A stretch of DNA of 64,000 nucleotides from Cupriavidus necator A5-1. Lineage in GTDB: Bacteria; Pseudomonadota; Gammaproteobacteria; Burkholderiales; Burkholderiaceae. The first letter of the stretch is position 1. Each line of letters starts with the position of its first letter. Location: positions 4,154,001-4,218,000 of the forward strand of contig NZ_JQLI01000001.1 in NCBI RefSeq assembly GCF_000744095.1, written 5' to 3'. The translations under genes were made by a program, and so were the position numbers. The notes below the pieces were generated by a model that was not told the origin of the DNA, searched no databases, and was given only the letters and a program-made list of their open reading frames with translations. This document shows positions 14,745 through 23,778 of the stretch, one piece after another.

Positions 14745-16406
14745 TTATAACTCTTCCTTGATCGGGAGCACACGCAGCACGCCGATGCCCAGATGCTGCA
14801 GCGGACCCATGTCGGGTTCGCTGTCGTAGACGGTGGGCTGGCCTTTCTCGCGCGTGGTCCAGGTCAGGCGCGGGTTGCCGCCGTCGCCATCGGTCTGCAG
14901 CCCGACGCGGTAGGCCATGTCGAGCAGCCCGTCGTCGGTGGACTTGATCATGCGCTCGGCCAGCGCCGGGCTGTCCAGCACGATGCCCATCTCGGTATTG
15001 AGCTTGGCCGAGCGCGGGTCCATGTTGAGCGAGCCGATAAATACCAGGCGCCGGTCGACGATGTAGTTCTTGGCGTGCAGGCTGGCGCGGCTGGAAGACA
15101 GCCACGACCGCGAGCGCGAACCGCGCGCGGACTTGCCGCTAGCCGCAAGCTCCGCGTAGGCACTCGGCTTGAGTTCGTACAGTTCGACGCCGGCGGCCAC
15201 CAGCGCCTGGCGGTGCGGCGCATAGCCCGCGTGCACCGCGCTCACGTCGGTGGCGGCAAACGAGTTGGTCAGGATGCGCACGCGGATCCCGCTTTTGGCC
15301 AGCGCGATCAGCCACGCCTCGCCGTCGTAGTCGGGCACGAAGTACGGCGAGATCAGCAATACCTCCTTCTGCGCGCTGCTGATCATTTTCTCGAGCCGGG
15401 CGGTGGCATGGCCCGGTTCGTCGTCGGTCTGGTGCGTGATCTTAGCGGCCTTGTCGGAGACCACGGTGGCCTTGCCGGTGTAGCCGGGCATATGGCCGCT
15501 CTCGATGCCCTTGGCCAGGCCCGAATCCAGCAGTTCCTGCACATAGGGGCTGGTTTTCGCAAGGTCGCCGCGCGCCTCCAGCCGCTTGCGCAGGTTGCGC
15601 ATCTCGACCGGTGCCTCCTTGCCGGCGGGGATCAGCGCCACGACCGGGTACGAGGACTCATCATTCCAGTACTCGTCGAACACGGCCGACACCTGCGGCA
15701 CCGCGGGCCCGGCGATCAGCACGTCCAGGTCGCTGAAGTCCATGTCGGGGCGGGCGGAGAAGTAGGCGTCGCCGATATTGCGCCCGCCCACCAGCGACAT
15801 CTGGTTGTCCACCGTCATCGACTTGTTGTGCATGCGGCGGTCCAGCCGCTTGAAGCCAACCAGCATTTCCAGCCAGCGCACGCTGCGGTTGGCGAACGGG
15901 TTGAACAAGCGCACTTCGATATTGGGGTGAGAATCGATCGCCGACAGGATCTCGTCCAGTCCGCCGGTTTGCAGGTCGTCCAGCAGCAGCCGCACGCGCA
16001 CGCCGCGGTCGGCGGCGTTGATGACGTCGCCCAGTACCGCGGCGCCGGTGCCGGTGGGCTCGAAGATATAGGTCTGCAGGTCCAGGCTGCGCTCGGCCGC
16101 GCGGGCCATCGCCAGCCGCGCGGCCAGCGCATCGGGGCCGGAGGAGAGGGGATAGAACAGCGACTCGCCGGGATGCTGCGCCAGGCGCCGCGTGAGCGCC
16201 TTGCCCAGCGACGTGTCGGCCGTGTTGGCGGGCGCGCTCGAGGGGGTGCGCTGTGCCGAGGCCGGCAGGCTGGCGCAGCCACCAATCGCCGCGGCCGCAA
16301 GCGTGAAGGCCAGCGCGAGGGCAGCGAACCGGCGCAGGCGCGTGGGCCAGCCCGCGGTGCCTGGCCGCCTGGCATCGAACGGGAAATGGCAGAGCGTCTG
16401 GAACAT
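14745..16406 (-). CDS. Phospholipase D-family lipoprotein, cardiolipin synthase C-like
   Basis: The ATG at 16406 gives 553 residues. An N-terminal hydrophobic stretch ends in the lipobox IGGCASL, so the protein is probably anchored in the envelope. Two phosphatidyltransferase motifs are present: HNKSMTVDNQMSLVGGRNIGD in the middle and HAKNYIVDRRLVFIGSLN near the C-terminus. That is the paired HKD arrangement of ClsC/YmdC-type cardiolipin synthases and related phospholipases. It probably transfers or hydrolyses phospholipid head groups in the envelope. The gene stands alone between the IS-like element and a divergent acyl-CoA synthetase. A hydrolase role cannot be excluded. Confidence 0.87.
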   Translation of the reverse strand: MFQTLCHFPFDARRPGTAGWPTRLRRFAALALAFTLAAAAIGGCASLPASAQRTPSSAPANTADTSLGKALTRRLAQHPGESLFYPLSSGPDALAARLAMARAAERSLDLQTYIFEPTGTGAAVLGDVINAADRGVRVRLLLDDLQTGGLDEILSAIDSHPNIEVRLFNPFANRSVRWLEMLVGFKRLDRRMHNKSMTVDNQMSLVGGRNIGDAYFSARPDMDFSDLDVLIAGPAVPQVSAVFDEYWNDESSYPVVALIPAGKEAPVEMRNLRKRLEARGDLAKTSPYVQELLDSGLAKGIESGHMPGYTGKATVVSDKAAKITHQTDDEPGHATARLEKMISSAQKEVLLISPYFVPDYDGEAWLIALAKSGIRVRILTNSFAATDVSAVHAGYAPHRQALVAAGVELYELKPSAYAELAASGKSARGSRSRSWLSSSRASLHAKNYIVDRRLVFIGSLNMDPRSAKLNTEMGIVLDSPALAERMIKSTDDGLLDMAYRVGLQTDGDGGNPRLTWTTREKGQPTVYDSEPDMGPLQHLGIGVLRVLPIKEEL

Positions 16407-16731
16407 CCGTAAAGGTCTCCCTGCGCCGGGGATGGGCGGGCTGCACACGCCGGCCGGCGTGCAGCGCCCGCTACCTCCCAACATATACCGCGGTCCGTGG
16501 CCGCGGCAGCAGTGCCATTCCTTTCCGCGCCGGGTGTTTGTCCTACACCGCACGCTTCCGCACACGGGGAGCGGCGCCGGGCGCACATCACCAGCTGGGC
16601 CTGGGACACAGGCCAGCCATCATGGGCAACTGTTCACAATGTGCACAGTCCACGCCCGTGCTCTTGCCGCGGCCCGGTGCAATCGGCTTGAATCGGCTCA
16701 CCTTCCGGTACGGGAAGGATGGAGACAACGA
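16407..16731. other. Divergent intergenic region
   Basis: This 325-bp stretch separates the PLD-family gene from the acyl-CoA synthetase gene. In-frame sequence upstream of the synthetase is open but has no family similarity, so I treat it as non-coding. A short direct repeat (AATCGGCTTG, AATCGGCTCA, 16681-16700) lies 31 bp before the synthetase start. I could not identify promoter boxes. Confidence 0.55.
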
Positions 16732-18888
16732 ATGAGCCTTTCCCCTTCCGCCGCGGCCAGGTACACCAGCCGCACCGCGCTATCCCTGTTGCTCGAGCCC
16801 GCTTCGATCGCCATCGTGGGCGCCTCGCGCGACACCAGCCGCATCGGCGGCGTGGCGCTGGACCACCTGCAGCGCCTTGGCTACCGCGGCACGGTCTACC
16901 CGGTCAACCCGCGCTATGCCGAAATCGCCGGGCTGGCCTGCTATCCCGACATCGAAGCGCTGCCGCACACGCCCGACTTGGCGGTGCTGGCGCTGGGCGC
17001 CGACGAGGTGCTGCCGCAGTTGCGGCGCTGCCATGCGCGCGGCATCCGCGCCGCCATCCTGTACGCGTCTGGCTTTGCCGAGGCGGGCGAAGCCGGCGCC
17101 GCGCGCCAGGCCGAACTGACCGCCTTCGCACGCGAGACCGGCATGGCCATCGCCGGCCCCAACTGCATGGGCTTGGCCAACCTGACCACGCGCGCCATCA
17201 CTGCCTTTGCCACCACCTTCCGCGCCTTTCCGCCGCAGGAGGGCCCCGGCCATGTCAGCCTGCTGACGCAGAGCGGCAATGTCTGCGCCATCGTCTACGC
17301 CAGCGGGCGCCAGATGGACGTGGGCTTCCACCAGTTCATCAACACCGGCAACGAAGCCTGCCTGGACTACGCCGACTACCTCGACTACCTGGCAGCCGAT
17401 GCGCACACCGGCGCGGTGGTCGGCTACCTGGAAGGGCTGCGCAACGGGCCGCGCTTTGTCGATGCCGCCGCCCGGCTGCGCGCCGCGGACAAGCCGCTGA
17501 TCGTGCTCAAGGCGGGCGAGAGCGAGGCCGGTTCGTCCGCCACGCAGTCGCACACCGCGGTGCTGGCGGGTAACCAGGCGATCTATCGCGCCGCGTTTGC
17601 GCAGCTGGGCGCGATGCAGGCGAGCGATCCGACGCACCTGACCGACCTCGCCTATCTAGCGGGCTTCCACCAGCGCCGCGCCGGGCGCCGCGTGGTGGTG
17701 GCATCGGTCTCCGGCGCGATGGGCGCGCTCTCCGCCGACCTGCTCAGCGCCGCCGGGCTGGACGTGCCGCGCCTGGATGAAGGGGTGCAACAGCGCCTGC
17801 AGGCGGCGGTGCCGGAGATCGGCGCCACCGCCAACCCGGTCGACATGACGGGGCAACTGTTCAACCGCGAGGGCCTGGCCCATGCGGTGCTGAACGAGCT
17901 GGCCGCCGCAGACGGCATCGACGCGATCTTCCTCTACGCCACTGCCTACCTGCTCGACCGCGTGGCCGACGAGCTGGTCGCCGTGGCTGGCCAGACCAAC
18001 CGCCTGATCGTGGTCGCCACCACCGGCGAGCCCGCCAGCCGCGCAAAGCTGGCCGCTGCCGGCGTTGCGCTGTTCCCCGACTGCGCACGTGCGGCGAAGG
18101 CGCTGGGCACCTATGTCCGCTGGCTCGGCACGGCGGCGCCGACCGCGCGCTGGATGGCGCTGCGCCAGCAGGCCGCCACCGGCGCGGCCGGCTATCTGCC
18201 CGCCGAAACGCTGGACGAGCACCAGGCCAAGCAGTGGCTGTCAGGTTTCGGCGTACCGGTTGGCGCCGAAGCCGCTGCCGCCACGCCGCAGGAAGCCGCG
18301 GCTGCCGCGGATGCCATCGGTTACCCGGTGGCGGTCAAGGTGCTGAGCCCGGACATCGCCCACAAGACCGAGGTAGGCGGCGTGCGGCTGGGCCTGGCCG
18401 ATGCCGCACAGGTACAGGCCGCCGCGACCGAGGTGGTGGCCGCCGCCGCGCGCGCGCTGCCGCAGGCGCGCCAGCGCGGCGTGCTGGTGCAGAAGATGGC
18501 CGGCGGCGTGTGCGAGCTGATCGTCGGCGTGACGCGCGACCCGGTGTTCGGGCCGGCGATGACGGTAGGCCTGGGCGGCATCTTCACCGAGATCTTCCAC
18601 GACGTGGCGCACCGCCTGCTGCCGGTGGACCGCGACATGGCGCGCGAGATGCTGGCCAGCCTGCGCGGCTACCGCCTGATGACAGGCTTCCGCGGCAAGC
18701 CGCCGGCCGATATCGACGCCGCGGCCGCGGCCATTGCCGCGCTGTCCGACGCCGCCATGGCGCTGGGTGCCGGGCTGGCCGAGATGGAAGTGAATCCCCT
18801 GCTGGTGCGCGAGGCCGGGCAAGGTGCCGTGGCGCTCGACGCGCTGGTGCTGATGGCCGCATCCCAGCACGACGGAGGTGTCCAGTGA
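16732..18888 (+). CDS. NDP-forming acyl-CoA synthetase (single-chain, acetate-CoA ligase type)
   Basis: The ATG at 16732 with GGAG 7 bp upstream gives 718 residues. The first two thirds contain a CoA-binding Rossmann domain (SIAIVGASRDTSRIGG) and succinyl-CoA-ligase-like domains, with the phospho-His region in SATQSHTAVLAGN. The last third is an ATP-grasp domain (YPVAVKVLSPDIAHKTEVGGVRLG, MEVNPLLV). This is the fused alpha-beta layout of bacterial ADP-forming synthetases that interconvert an acid plus ATP and its CoA thioester. It also resembles the ligase part of protein acetyltransferase Pat but lacks the GNAT domain. It overlaps the following GntR reading region, so the two are likely co-transcribed. 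Confidence 0.9.
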   Translation: MSLSPSAAARYTSRTALSLLLEPASIAIVGASRDTSRIGGVALDHLQRLGYRGTVYPVNPRYAEIAGLACYPDIEALPHTPDLAVLALGADEVLPQLRRCHARGIRAAILYASGFAEAGEAGAARQAELTAFARETGMAIAGPNCMGLANLTTRAITAFATTFRAFPPQEGPGHVSLLTQSGNVCAIVYASGRQMDVGFHQFINTGNEACLDYADYLDYLAADAHTGAVVGYLEGLRNGPRFVDAAARLRAADKPLIVLKAGESEAGSSATQSHTAVLAGNQAIYRAAFAQLGAMQASDPTHLTDLAYLAGFHQRRAGRRVVVASVSGAMGALSADLLSAAGLDVPRLDEGVQQRLQAAVPEIGATANPVDMTGQLFNREGLAHAVLNELAAADGIDAIFLYATAYLLDRVADELVAVAGQTNRLIVVATTGEPASRAKLAAAGVALFPDCARAAKALGTYVRWLGTAAPTARWMALRQQAATGAAGYLPAETLDEHQAKQWLSGFGVPVGAEAAAATPQEAAAAADAIGYPVAVKVLSPDIAHKTEVGGVRLGLADAAQVQAAATEVVAAAARALPQARQRGVLVQKMAGGVCELIVGVTRDPVFGPAMTVGLGGIFTEIFHDVAHRLLPVDRDMAREMLASLRGYRLMTGFRGKPPADIDAAAAAIAALSDAAMALGAGLAEMEVNPLLVREAGQGAVALDALVLMAASQHDGGVQ

Positions 18889-18942
18889 CAACGACAGACA
18901 AAACCATCATCGACCGCCGCCGCCGCGGCACGCTCGCCCTCC

Positions 18943-19818
18943 TTGGCCTCGGCGCCCTCGGGCCGCTGCCGCACTGGCACCGCGCCGCGCGCACGCCAGC
19001 GGCTTCCCGGCGCAGCCGGTCACCAGGCGGCGCCCGGCACGGCAGCCAGGGCGCCGCGCCGGCCCGCAACGAAAGCCCCGGCCAGGGCCGCAAGCAAGGC
19101 CAACACCAATGCCGCACCGGACGAAGTCGCGGGCACCGAGCCCAGCGAAGCCTCCGCCACCGAGGCCATCTACCTCGGCCTGCTGACCGCCATCATGGAG
19201 CACCGCCTGCTGGCCGGCCCCAAGCTGGTGGAAGAACGCCTGTGCGAAGTCACCGGCGCCAGCCGCGCCCGCATCCGCCAGGTGTTCGCGCGCCTGGCGC
19301 ATGAGAAGCTGGTGACGCTGGTACCCAACCGCGGCGCCTTTGTCTCCAGCCCTACTGTCGACGAAGCGCGCGAGGTGTTCCAGGCACGCCGCGTGGTCGA
19401 GCCCGGGTTGGCCGCCGAGCTTGCACAACGCGCCACGCCGGCCAAGGCGCGCAGCCTGCGCCGCCATGCCATGGAAGAGGACAACGCACGCGGCCGCGGC
19501 GACCGTGCCGCGATGATCCGCCTGTCCGGCGAATTCCATATCCTGCTGGCCGAGATGGCCGGCAATGCGATCCTGGAAAAGCTGATCCGCGAGATGGTCT
19601 CGCTGACCTGCCTGATCATCACGCTGTACGACCGCCCCGGCGCCCCCGCCTGTGCCGAGCATGAGCACCGCCAGCTGATCGACGCCATCGAGCAGCGAGA
19701 TGCCGCCCGCGCCAGCGCGCTGATGGCCGAGCACCTGGAACACATCGAAGCCTCGCTCGACCTGAGCATGCCCGACAGCGGCGCGCCGGATTTCTACAGC
19801 ATCTTCAGCAAGGGCTGA
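18943..19818 (+). CDS. GntR-family regulator, FCD subfamily, start uncertain
   Basis: From about residue 75 the protein is a clear GntR regulator: GLLTAIMEHRLLAGPKLVEERLCEVTGASRARIRQVF forms the winged helix and an FCD domain follows (GEFHILLAEMAGN, EHEHRQLIDAIEQRD). The first 70 residues are a low-complexity Ala/Pro/Arg stretch, unusual but seen in some GntR proteins. The listed start is a TTG at 18943 with no good ribosome site. A GTG at 18885 overlaps the synthetase stop (GTGA), a classic coupling arrangement, but is one base out of frame. The gene may carry a frameshift or a sequencing error in the AAAA at about 18899-18903. It probably regulates the synthetase. Confidence 0.75.
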   Translation: MASAPSGRCRTGTAPRARQRLPGAAGHQAAPGTAARAPRRPATKAPARAASKANTNAAPDEVAGTEPSEASATEAIYLGLLTAIMEHRLLAGPKLVEERLCEVTGASRARIRQVFARLAHEKLVTLVPNRGAFVSSPTVDEAREVFQARRVVEPGLAAELAQRATPAKARSLRRHAMEEDNARGRGDRAAMIRLSGEFHILLAEMAGNAILEKLIREMVSLTCLIITLYDRPGAPACAEHEHRQLIDAIEQRDAARASALMAEHLEHIEASLDLSMPDSGAPDFYSIFSKG

Positions 19819-19900
19819 CGATCGGCCACGACGGCGCGCCGTTGCACTCCTCGCGCAGGCGCCTAGACTGCATACACCATGCGCCGAAGGGAGGTGTGCC

Positions 19901-20320
19901 ATGGCCGCCATTGCAGATCCCGCCGCAACCCAGCGCCCGCCGCTGGCCTTCGAACGGCTCTATGCCGACGCAGCCGGCGAGTCCCACTTCGGCCCGGTCG
20001 CGATAGGCATCACAGAGCGGCTGTTCGCGCCGCCCGCACGCCCATTCTGGGTGTCACCGCTGGCAGAAGCGGCGCGACAGGGCTTCCTGCTGGTTCCCGC
20101 CGGCTGGGTAGGCGAGTTGCACCCGTCGCCGCTGCGCATGTGGATCTTCCTGCTGGGCGGTGCGATGGAATTCGCAGCCAGCGACGGAGAGCGCCGCCAC
20201 TTGTCGGCGGGCAGTGCGCTGCTGCTGGAAGACACCACCGGGAAAGGCCACTGCAGCAAAGTCGTCGGCGCAGGCAACGCCACGCTGGCGGTGGTGCAGC
20301 TGCCGGATATTTCCGCCTGA
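19901..20320 (+). CDS. Small cupin-like protein
   Basis: This 139-residue protein reads as a single beta-barrel cupin: FLLVPAGWVGELHPSPLRMWIFLLGGAMEFAASDGE gives the first motif region and HLSAGSALLLEDTTGKGHCS the second. Cupin metal ligands are only partly visible (two His near residues 72 and 117), so it may be a binding rather than a catalytic protein. GGGAGG upstream supports the ATG. There is no signal peptide. It is a single gene between the GntR gene and a small membrane protein; function unknown. Confidence 0.7.
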   Translation: MAAIADPAATQRPPLAFERLYADAAGESHFGPVAIGITERLFAPPARPFWVSPLAEAARQGFLLVPAGWVGELHPSPLRMWIFLLGGAMEFAASDGERRHLSAGSALLLEDTTGKGHCSKVVGAGNATLAVVQLPDISA

Positions 20321-20392
20321 GCCACAACATCATCAGCAAGGGCTGGTCCGGACTAGCCTGCAACCCAGGCGACCGCCAACCGGAGACGAGCC

Positions 20393-20746
20393 ATGGATCC
20401 TGCCGACCCTGTCGCCCCGCTCGCCACCCCGGCGCCGCAGGTGGTGCCCAGCGGCTATCGCCAGGGCATCATCACGGCCATCACCGTGCTGCTGGGTTTC
20501 TCGCTGGCGTTCTGGCGCTTCTGGGGCTTCGAGAGCCCCGGCCACTGGAACCTGCGCGCGCTGTTCGCCGCGGTCTCGCTGCTGGCAGCGGTGTCGCTGC
20601 AGATCGTCGCGCTGTTCCGCGCACTGCGCATCGAGGACGATGCCGTCGACGAATACCGCAAGACGGTGCGATGGTTTATCGCTTCGGCCGTGGCGCTGCT
20701 GGTCGGGCTGGGCGTGGCGATGATCGATGCGGCGCTCGGCCCGTAG
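20393..20746 (+). CDS. Small membrane protein, three predicted helices
   Basis: I do not recognise a named family in this 117-residue protein. It has hydrophobic segments at roughly residues 24-43, 55-75 and 92-113 (ITAITVLLGFSLAFWRFWGF, LFAAVSLLAAVSLQIVALF, WFIASAVALLVGLGVAMI). Between the second and third is a charged loop (RIEDDAVDEYRKTVR). It is probably an inner-membrane protein of unknown role. It converges with the next gene, with five bases between the stop codons. Confidence 0.7.
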   Translation: MDPADPVAPLATPAPQVVPSGYRQGIITAITVLLGFSLAFWRFWGFESPGHWNLRALFAAVSLLAAVSLQIVALFRALRIEDDAVDEYRKTVRWFIASAVALLVGLGVAMIDAALGP

Positions 20747-20751
20747 CGCAT

Positions 20752-21267
20752 TCAGGCGATGTGTCCGGGGAAAGTCCTCATGCCAGCCTCCGGCTGCCGT
20801 TGCAGGTAGCGGACCTGCAACACGGCGCCCACCAGGAACAGCACGAACAGCACGCCGACGATCGCCTTGAGTTCGGGTGCGTCGGCATTGGCGAACACCG
20901 GGTTGCCCACCGGCAGCCGCGTGCCGGTCTCGGTCAGCGCCGGGATGAAGTGGAAGAACACCGTCAGCGACAGCGCCACCACTTCGATATAGCGGCCCGG
21001 GCGCCCGAACGAGCCGCGCGCCGCATACGCCGCAACGTCCAGCATAAACAGCGTGATGACACCGAGCACATGCAGCTTGCCGACACCGTCATGCTGGAAG
21101 ATGCCGAAGGCGGTCAGGCAACTGACCGTGGTGCCGATCACGTAGCTGAAGCCCAGCGCGCTGCCCACGCGGATCACCCCGGTGCGCCACAAGGACACCA
21201 GGCCACACGCCAGTGCGGCGATGCTGATCAGGGTATGGACGATGCCAAGCTGCGTGAGTCCGAGCAT
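20752..21267 (-). CDS. Predicted four-helix inner-membrane protein, DUF2306-like
   Basis: The ATG at 21267, with GGGAGG about 10 bp upstream, gives 171 residues. Hydrophobic helices cover LGIVHTLISIAALACGLVSLW, FSYVIGTTVSCLTAFGIF, a region around LHVLGVITLFMLDVAAY, VVALSLTVFFHFIPAL and AIVGVLFVLFLVGAVLQV. Conserved-looking His residues lie at helix ends (VHTL, KLHVLG, FFHF), as in haem or quinone membrane proteins, but no function is established. It resembles DUF2306 membrane proteins; this is a weak assignment. It is a stand-alone gene. Confidence 0.7.
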   Translation of the reverse strand: MLGLTQLGIVHTLISIAALACGLVSLWRTGVIRVGSALGFSYVIGTTVSCLTAFGIFQHDGVGKLHVLGVITLFMLDVAAYAARGSFGRPGRYIEVVALSLTVFFHFIPALTETGTRLPVGNPVFANADAPELKAIVGVLFVLFLVGAVLQVRYLQRQPEAGMRTFPGHIA

Positions 21268-21640
21268 GATGGTGCCTCCCGGGCGGTTGGCGCTGCGATG
21301 CAGGACAGGTGTGGCGGCTCGCGGCGTGAACGGTATGCGCCGGGGGATGGCGCGCCGCTGCGGGAAAGCTTCATGTAAGGCCATGCCTCGCGGAAATGCA
21401 AGAATGGCAACGGCGTGCATGCTGCGTGTGCTTCAACGGTGCCAATACGTGCTTGCACATGACGCCCGGGGTCCGCTGCGGGTCCCAATATCTGCATCCG
21501 CCCACCGCGGCTTGCAGGATGCACCAACGCGTCGCGTGCACCGGATGCGGCCGCGGAGACGATAGCGGTGCACTGTGCGACTCAGGGAACGAATGGTAGC
21601 GCAGATGGATATGCCGTCCTGCGTGGCGGCACCCCGCGTG
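21268..21640. other. Intergenic region with no recognised feature
   Basis: These 373 bp lie between the membrane-protein gene and the DUF427 gene, both on the minus strand. Short open frames on both strands lack ribosome sites and family similarity. I see no tRNA, no large hairpin and no clear promoter boxes. Confidence 0.5.
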
Positions 21641-22021
21641 TTAGCGCTGCAGGATCTCGATGCTGTCGACCCGGTCCGGATAGAAGGCCAGGTGCGATGC
21701 GATCGCGGCCACCGCGTCGTAAGGGGCTTCGTAGCTCCACACCGCATTGCGCGAGCGTTCGCCGCCGGCGGGGATCGAGAAATAGCTGCAGTCGCCCTTG
21801 TATGGGCAGTAGGTCGCGTGCGTGGTGCGTTCCAGCTGCGCCATGTCGACATGCTCGCGCGGGAGGTACTGCACCGGCGCATAGTCGGCCTCGCGCAGCG
21901 TCAGCGCGGCGTCGCTGTCGACCACGGTAATGCCGCCGACCTTGACCACGACCCGGCCGGAGGTGGGCGTGACAGTGATGGGATGGTCGGGGCCTGGGAT
22001 CCTGACTGGCTTGTCTGGCAT
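21641..22021 (-). CDS. DUF427 domain protein
   Basis: This 126-residue protein matches the DUF427 family. It begins with PGPDHPITVTPTSGRVVVKVGG, then the typical READYAPVQYLPREHVDM and the conserved YCPYKGDCSYFSI and AVWSYEAPYD segments. The fold is a small beta-barrel, and the conserved Cys-Pro-Tyr-Lys-Gly motif is the hallmark. No biochemical role is established that I know of. It has no signal peptide. It lies between a gene-free stretch and the gamma carbonic anhydrase gene on the same strand, with 132 bp in between, so co-transcription is uncertain. Confidence 0.85.
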   Translation of the reverse strand: MPDKPVRIPGPDHPITVTPTSGRVVVKVGGITVVDSDAALTLREADYAPVQYLPREHVDMAQLERTTHATYCPYKGDCSYFSIPAGGERSRNAVWSYEAPYDAVAAIASHLAFYPDRVDSIEILQR

Positions 22022-22153
22022 CGTCGCTCTCCTGTGTGGCGTCGCAGTGATCCGGCGGATGCCGCGACGGGTGGATGCAGAACGATTCTAGGCGCCGCGC
22101 GCGTTGGCTGCGCGGCAGCGCCCCGCTGCGTCAAAAGATATGCCGGATGCCCA

Positions 22154-22678
22154 TCAGCCGATCTTCTCGAGCGACACCCGGTACTGCGCGGCACGGCGGA
22201 CATAGTCCTCGGCATTTGCGCGCAGGTTCTTCACTTCGTCGTTGGTCAGTTCGCGCACGGCCTTGGCGGGCGAGCCCAGGATCAGCGAGCGCGGCGGGAA
22301 CTGCTTGCCCTCGGTCACCAGTGCGCCGGCGGCCACCAGGGACTCGGCGCCAATCGACGCATTGTTCAGGATCACCGCCTGGATGCCGATCAGCGCGCCG
22401 TCACCGACGGTGCAGCCGTGCAGCATGGCCTGGTGCCCCACGGTCACGCCGGCGCCGAGCGCCAGCGGGCAACCGGGGTCGGTATGCAGCACCGCGCCTT
22501 CCTGCACGTTGCTGCCGGCGCCGATGGTCACCGGCTCGTTGTCGGCGCGGATCACGACGCCGGGCCAGACCGAGACGTTATCGGCCAGTTCGACGCGGCC
22601 GATGATGGTGGCTTCGGCAGCGACAAAAGCGCTGCCGGCGACGGCGGGCGCGAGCTCGCCAAGCTTGTAGAGAGTCAT
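22154..22678 (-). CDS. Gamma carbonic anhydrase family hexapeptide-repeat protein
   Basis: The 174-residue protein is a left-handed beta-helix of hexapeptide repeats (VSVWPGVVIRADN, IGAGSNVQEGAVLHTDPG) followed by a C-terminal helix. The metal-binding His of the gamma class are visible in VLHTDPG and VGHQAMLHGCTVG. Relatives include YrdA, PaaY and CaiE, which act as carbonic anhydrases or CoA-thioester hydrolases. It stands 32 bp downstream of the Bug/CaiB/HMGL operon, so a supporting role in CoA-thioester metabolism, like PaaY or CaiE, is plausible. Confidence 0.9.
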   Translation of the reverse strand: MTLYKLGELAPAVAGSAFVAAEATIIGRVELADNVSVWPGVVIRADNEPVTIGAGSNVQEGAVLHTDPGCPLALGAGVTVGHQAMLHGCTVGDGALIGIQAVILNNASIGAESLVAAGALVTEGKQFPPRSLILGSPAKAVRELTNDEVKNLRANAEDYVRRAAQYRVSLEKIG

Positions 22679-22710
22679 ATCGTGGATGGTGTGGATGAAT
22701 GTGCGGTGCG

Positions 22711-23700
22711 CTATTCGACCTTGACGTTGGCCTTCTTCACCAATGCGGCGTAGCGCGTGGCCTCGCTGCGGAAGAAGCTTGCCGCGGCTTCCGGCGTGCC
22801 GGGTTCGATGACGGTACCTTGCTTCTTCATCGCCTCGAGCACTTCAGGCGAGGTGAAGGCCTTGGCAAAGGCATCGTGCACGCGCTTCACTTCCGCGGGC
22901 GGCATGCCGGCCGGGCCGACCACGGCGAACCAGCCCGCGACGTTGTATTTCGGCAGCCCTTGCTCGGCGATGGTCGCGATCTCGGGCGCGGCCGCGGTGC
23001 GCTTGTCACCGCACAGGCCGATGGCGCGCAGCGTGCCCGCCTTTAGGTGCGGCGCCACGGCATTAAGCGCAACCACGCCCATCTCCACCTGCCCGGCGAT
23101 CAGGTCGTTCAGCATCGGCCCGGTGCCCTTGTACGGCACGTGGCGCGCGCTCACGCCCGCCTCATCGAGGAACATCTCGCCGGCCAGGTGGATGATGGTG
23201 CCGTTGCCCGACGAGCCGTAGTTGTAGCCGTCGGGCTTGGCCTTGAGCAGCGCCACCAGTTCCTTCACGTTCTTTGCCGGCACTTTCGGATTGACCACCA
23301 GCACCAGCGGCGTGGCGCCGATCACGCTGATTGGCGTGATGTCGCGGATCGCATCGAAGGGCATCGAGCGGAACACGCTGGGATTGATCACGTGGTTATT
23401 CGAAACCAGCCCGAGCGTGCTGCCGTCCGGCTGCGCTTTGACCACCGCCGCGGCGCCGGTGATGCCGCCGGCGCCGGGCAGGTTCTCGATCACCACCGGC
23501 TGGCCAAAGGCCTTGCCCAGTGCCGGGCCGGCCGCACGGGCGATGGTGTCGACGCCGGAGCCAGCGCTGATCGGCAGGATCAGGCGCACCGGCTTGCCGG
23601 CGCCGCCCTGGGCCAGGGCGGCGAAGCCAGGCACGACCAGCGCAGTGGCGAGCACGGCGGCCAGCGCCACTCCAGACTTGAGAAGGGTACGGCGTTGCAT
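22711..23700 (-). CDS. Bug/TctC-type tripartite tricarboxylate receptor
   Basis: This 329-residue periplasmic binding protein has an N-terminus with a twin-arginine-like start (MQRRTLLKSG) and a long hydrophobic core ending in ALA. KPVRLILPISAGSGVDTIAR, ENLPGAGGITGAAAV and YGSSGNGTIIHLAGE are family marks. It lies between the CaiB gene and the carbonic-anhydrase-like gene on the same strand. The operon context suggests that it binds a dicarboxylic or branched hydroxy acid that the CoA-transferase activates. Many Bug proteins bind carboxylates through the two loops after strands 1 and 2. Confidence 0.92.
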   Translation of the reverse strand: MQRRTLLKSGVALAAVLATALVVPGFAALAQGGAGKPVRLILPISAGSGVDTIARAAGPALGKAFGQPVVIENLPGAGGITGAAAVVKAQPDGSTLGLVSNNHVINPSVFRSMPFDAIRDITPISVIGATPLVLVVNPKVPAKNVKELVALLKAKPDGYNYGSSGNGTIIHLAGEMFLDEAGVSARHVPYKGTGPMLNDLIAGQVEMGVVALNAVAPHLKAGTLRAIGLCGDKRTAAAPEIATIAEQGLPKYNVAGWFAVVGPAGMPPAEVKRVHDAFAKAFTSPEVLEAMKKQGTVIEPGTPEAAASFFRSEATRYAALVKKANVKVE

Positions 23701-23778
23701 GATGTTGTCTCCGTATCGTTATCGTGATGTCGTTTTGCGGGATGCCGCTGTGGCGCGGCATGCCCGCCGTCGTGCCAT

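Noticed and set aside
18234..19304. Long plus-strand frame overlapping the synthetase and GntR genes
   Set aside because: Arg/Gly/Ala-rich translation typical of an out-of-frame reading of GC-rich coding DNA; only its GTG at 18885 is of interest for the GntR start.
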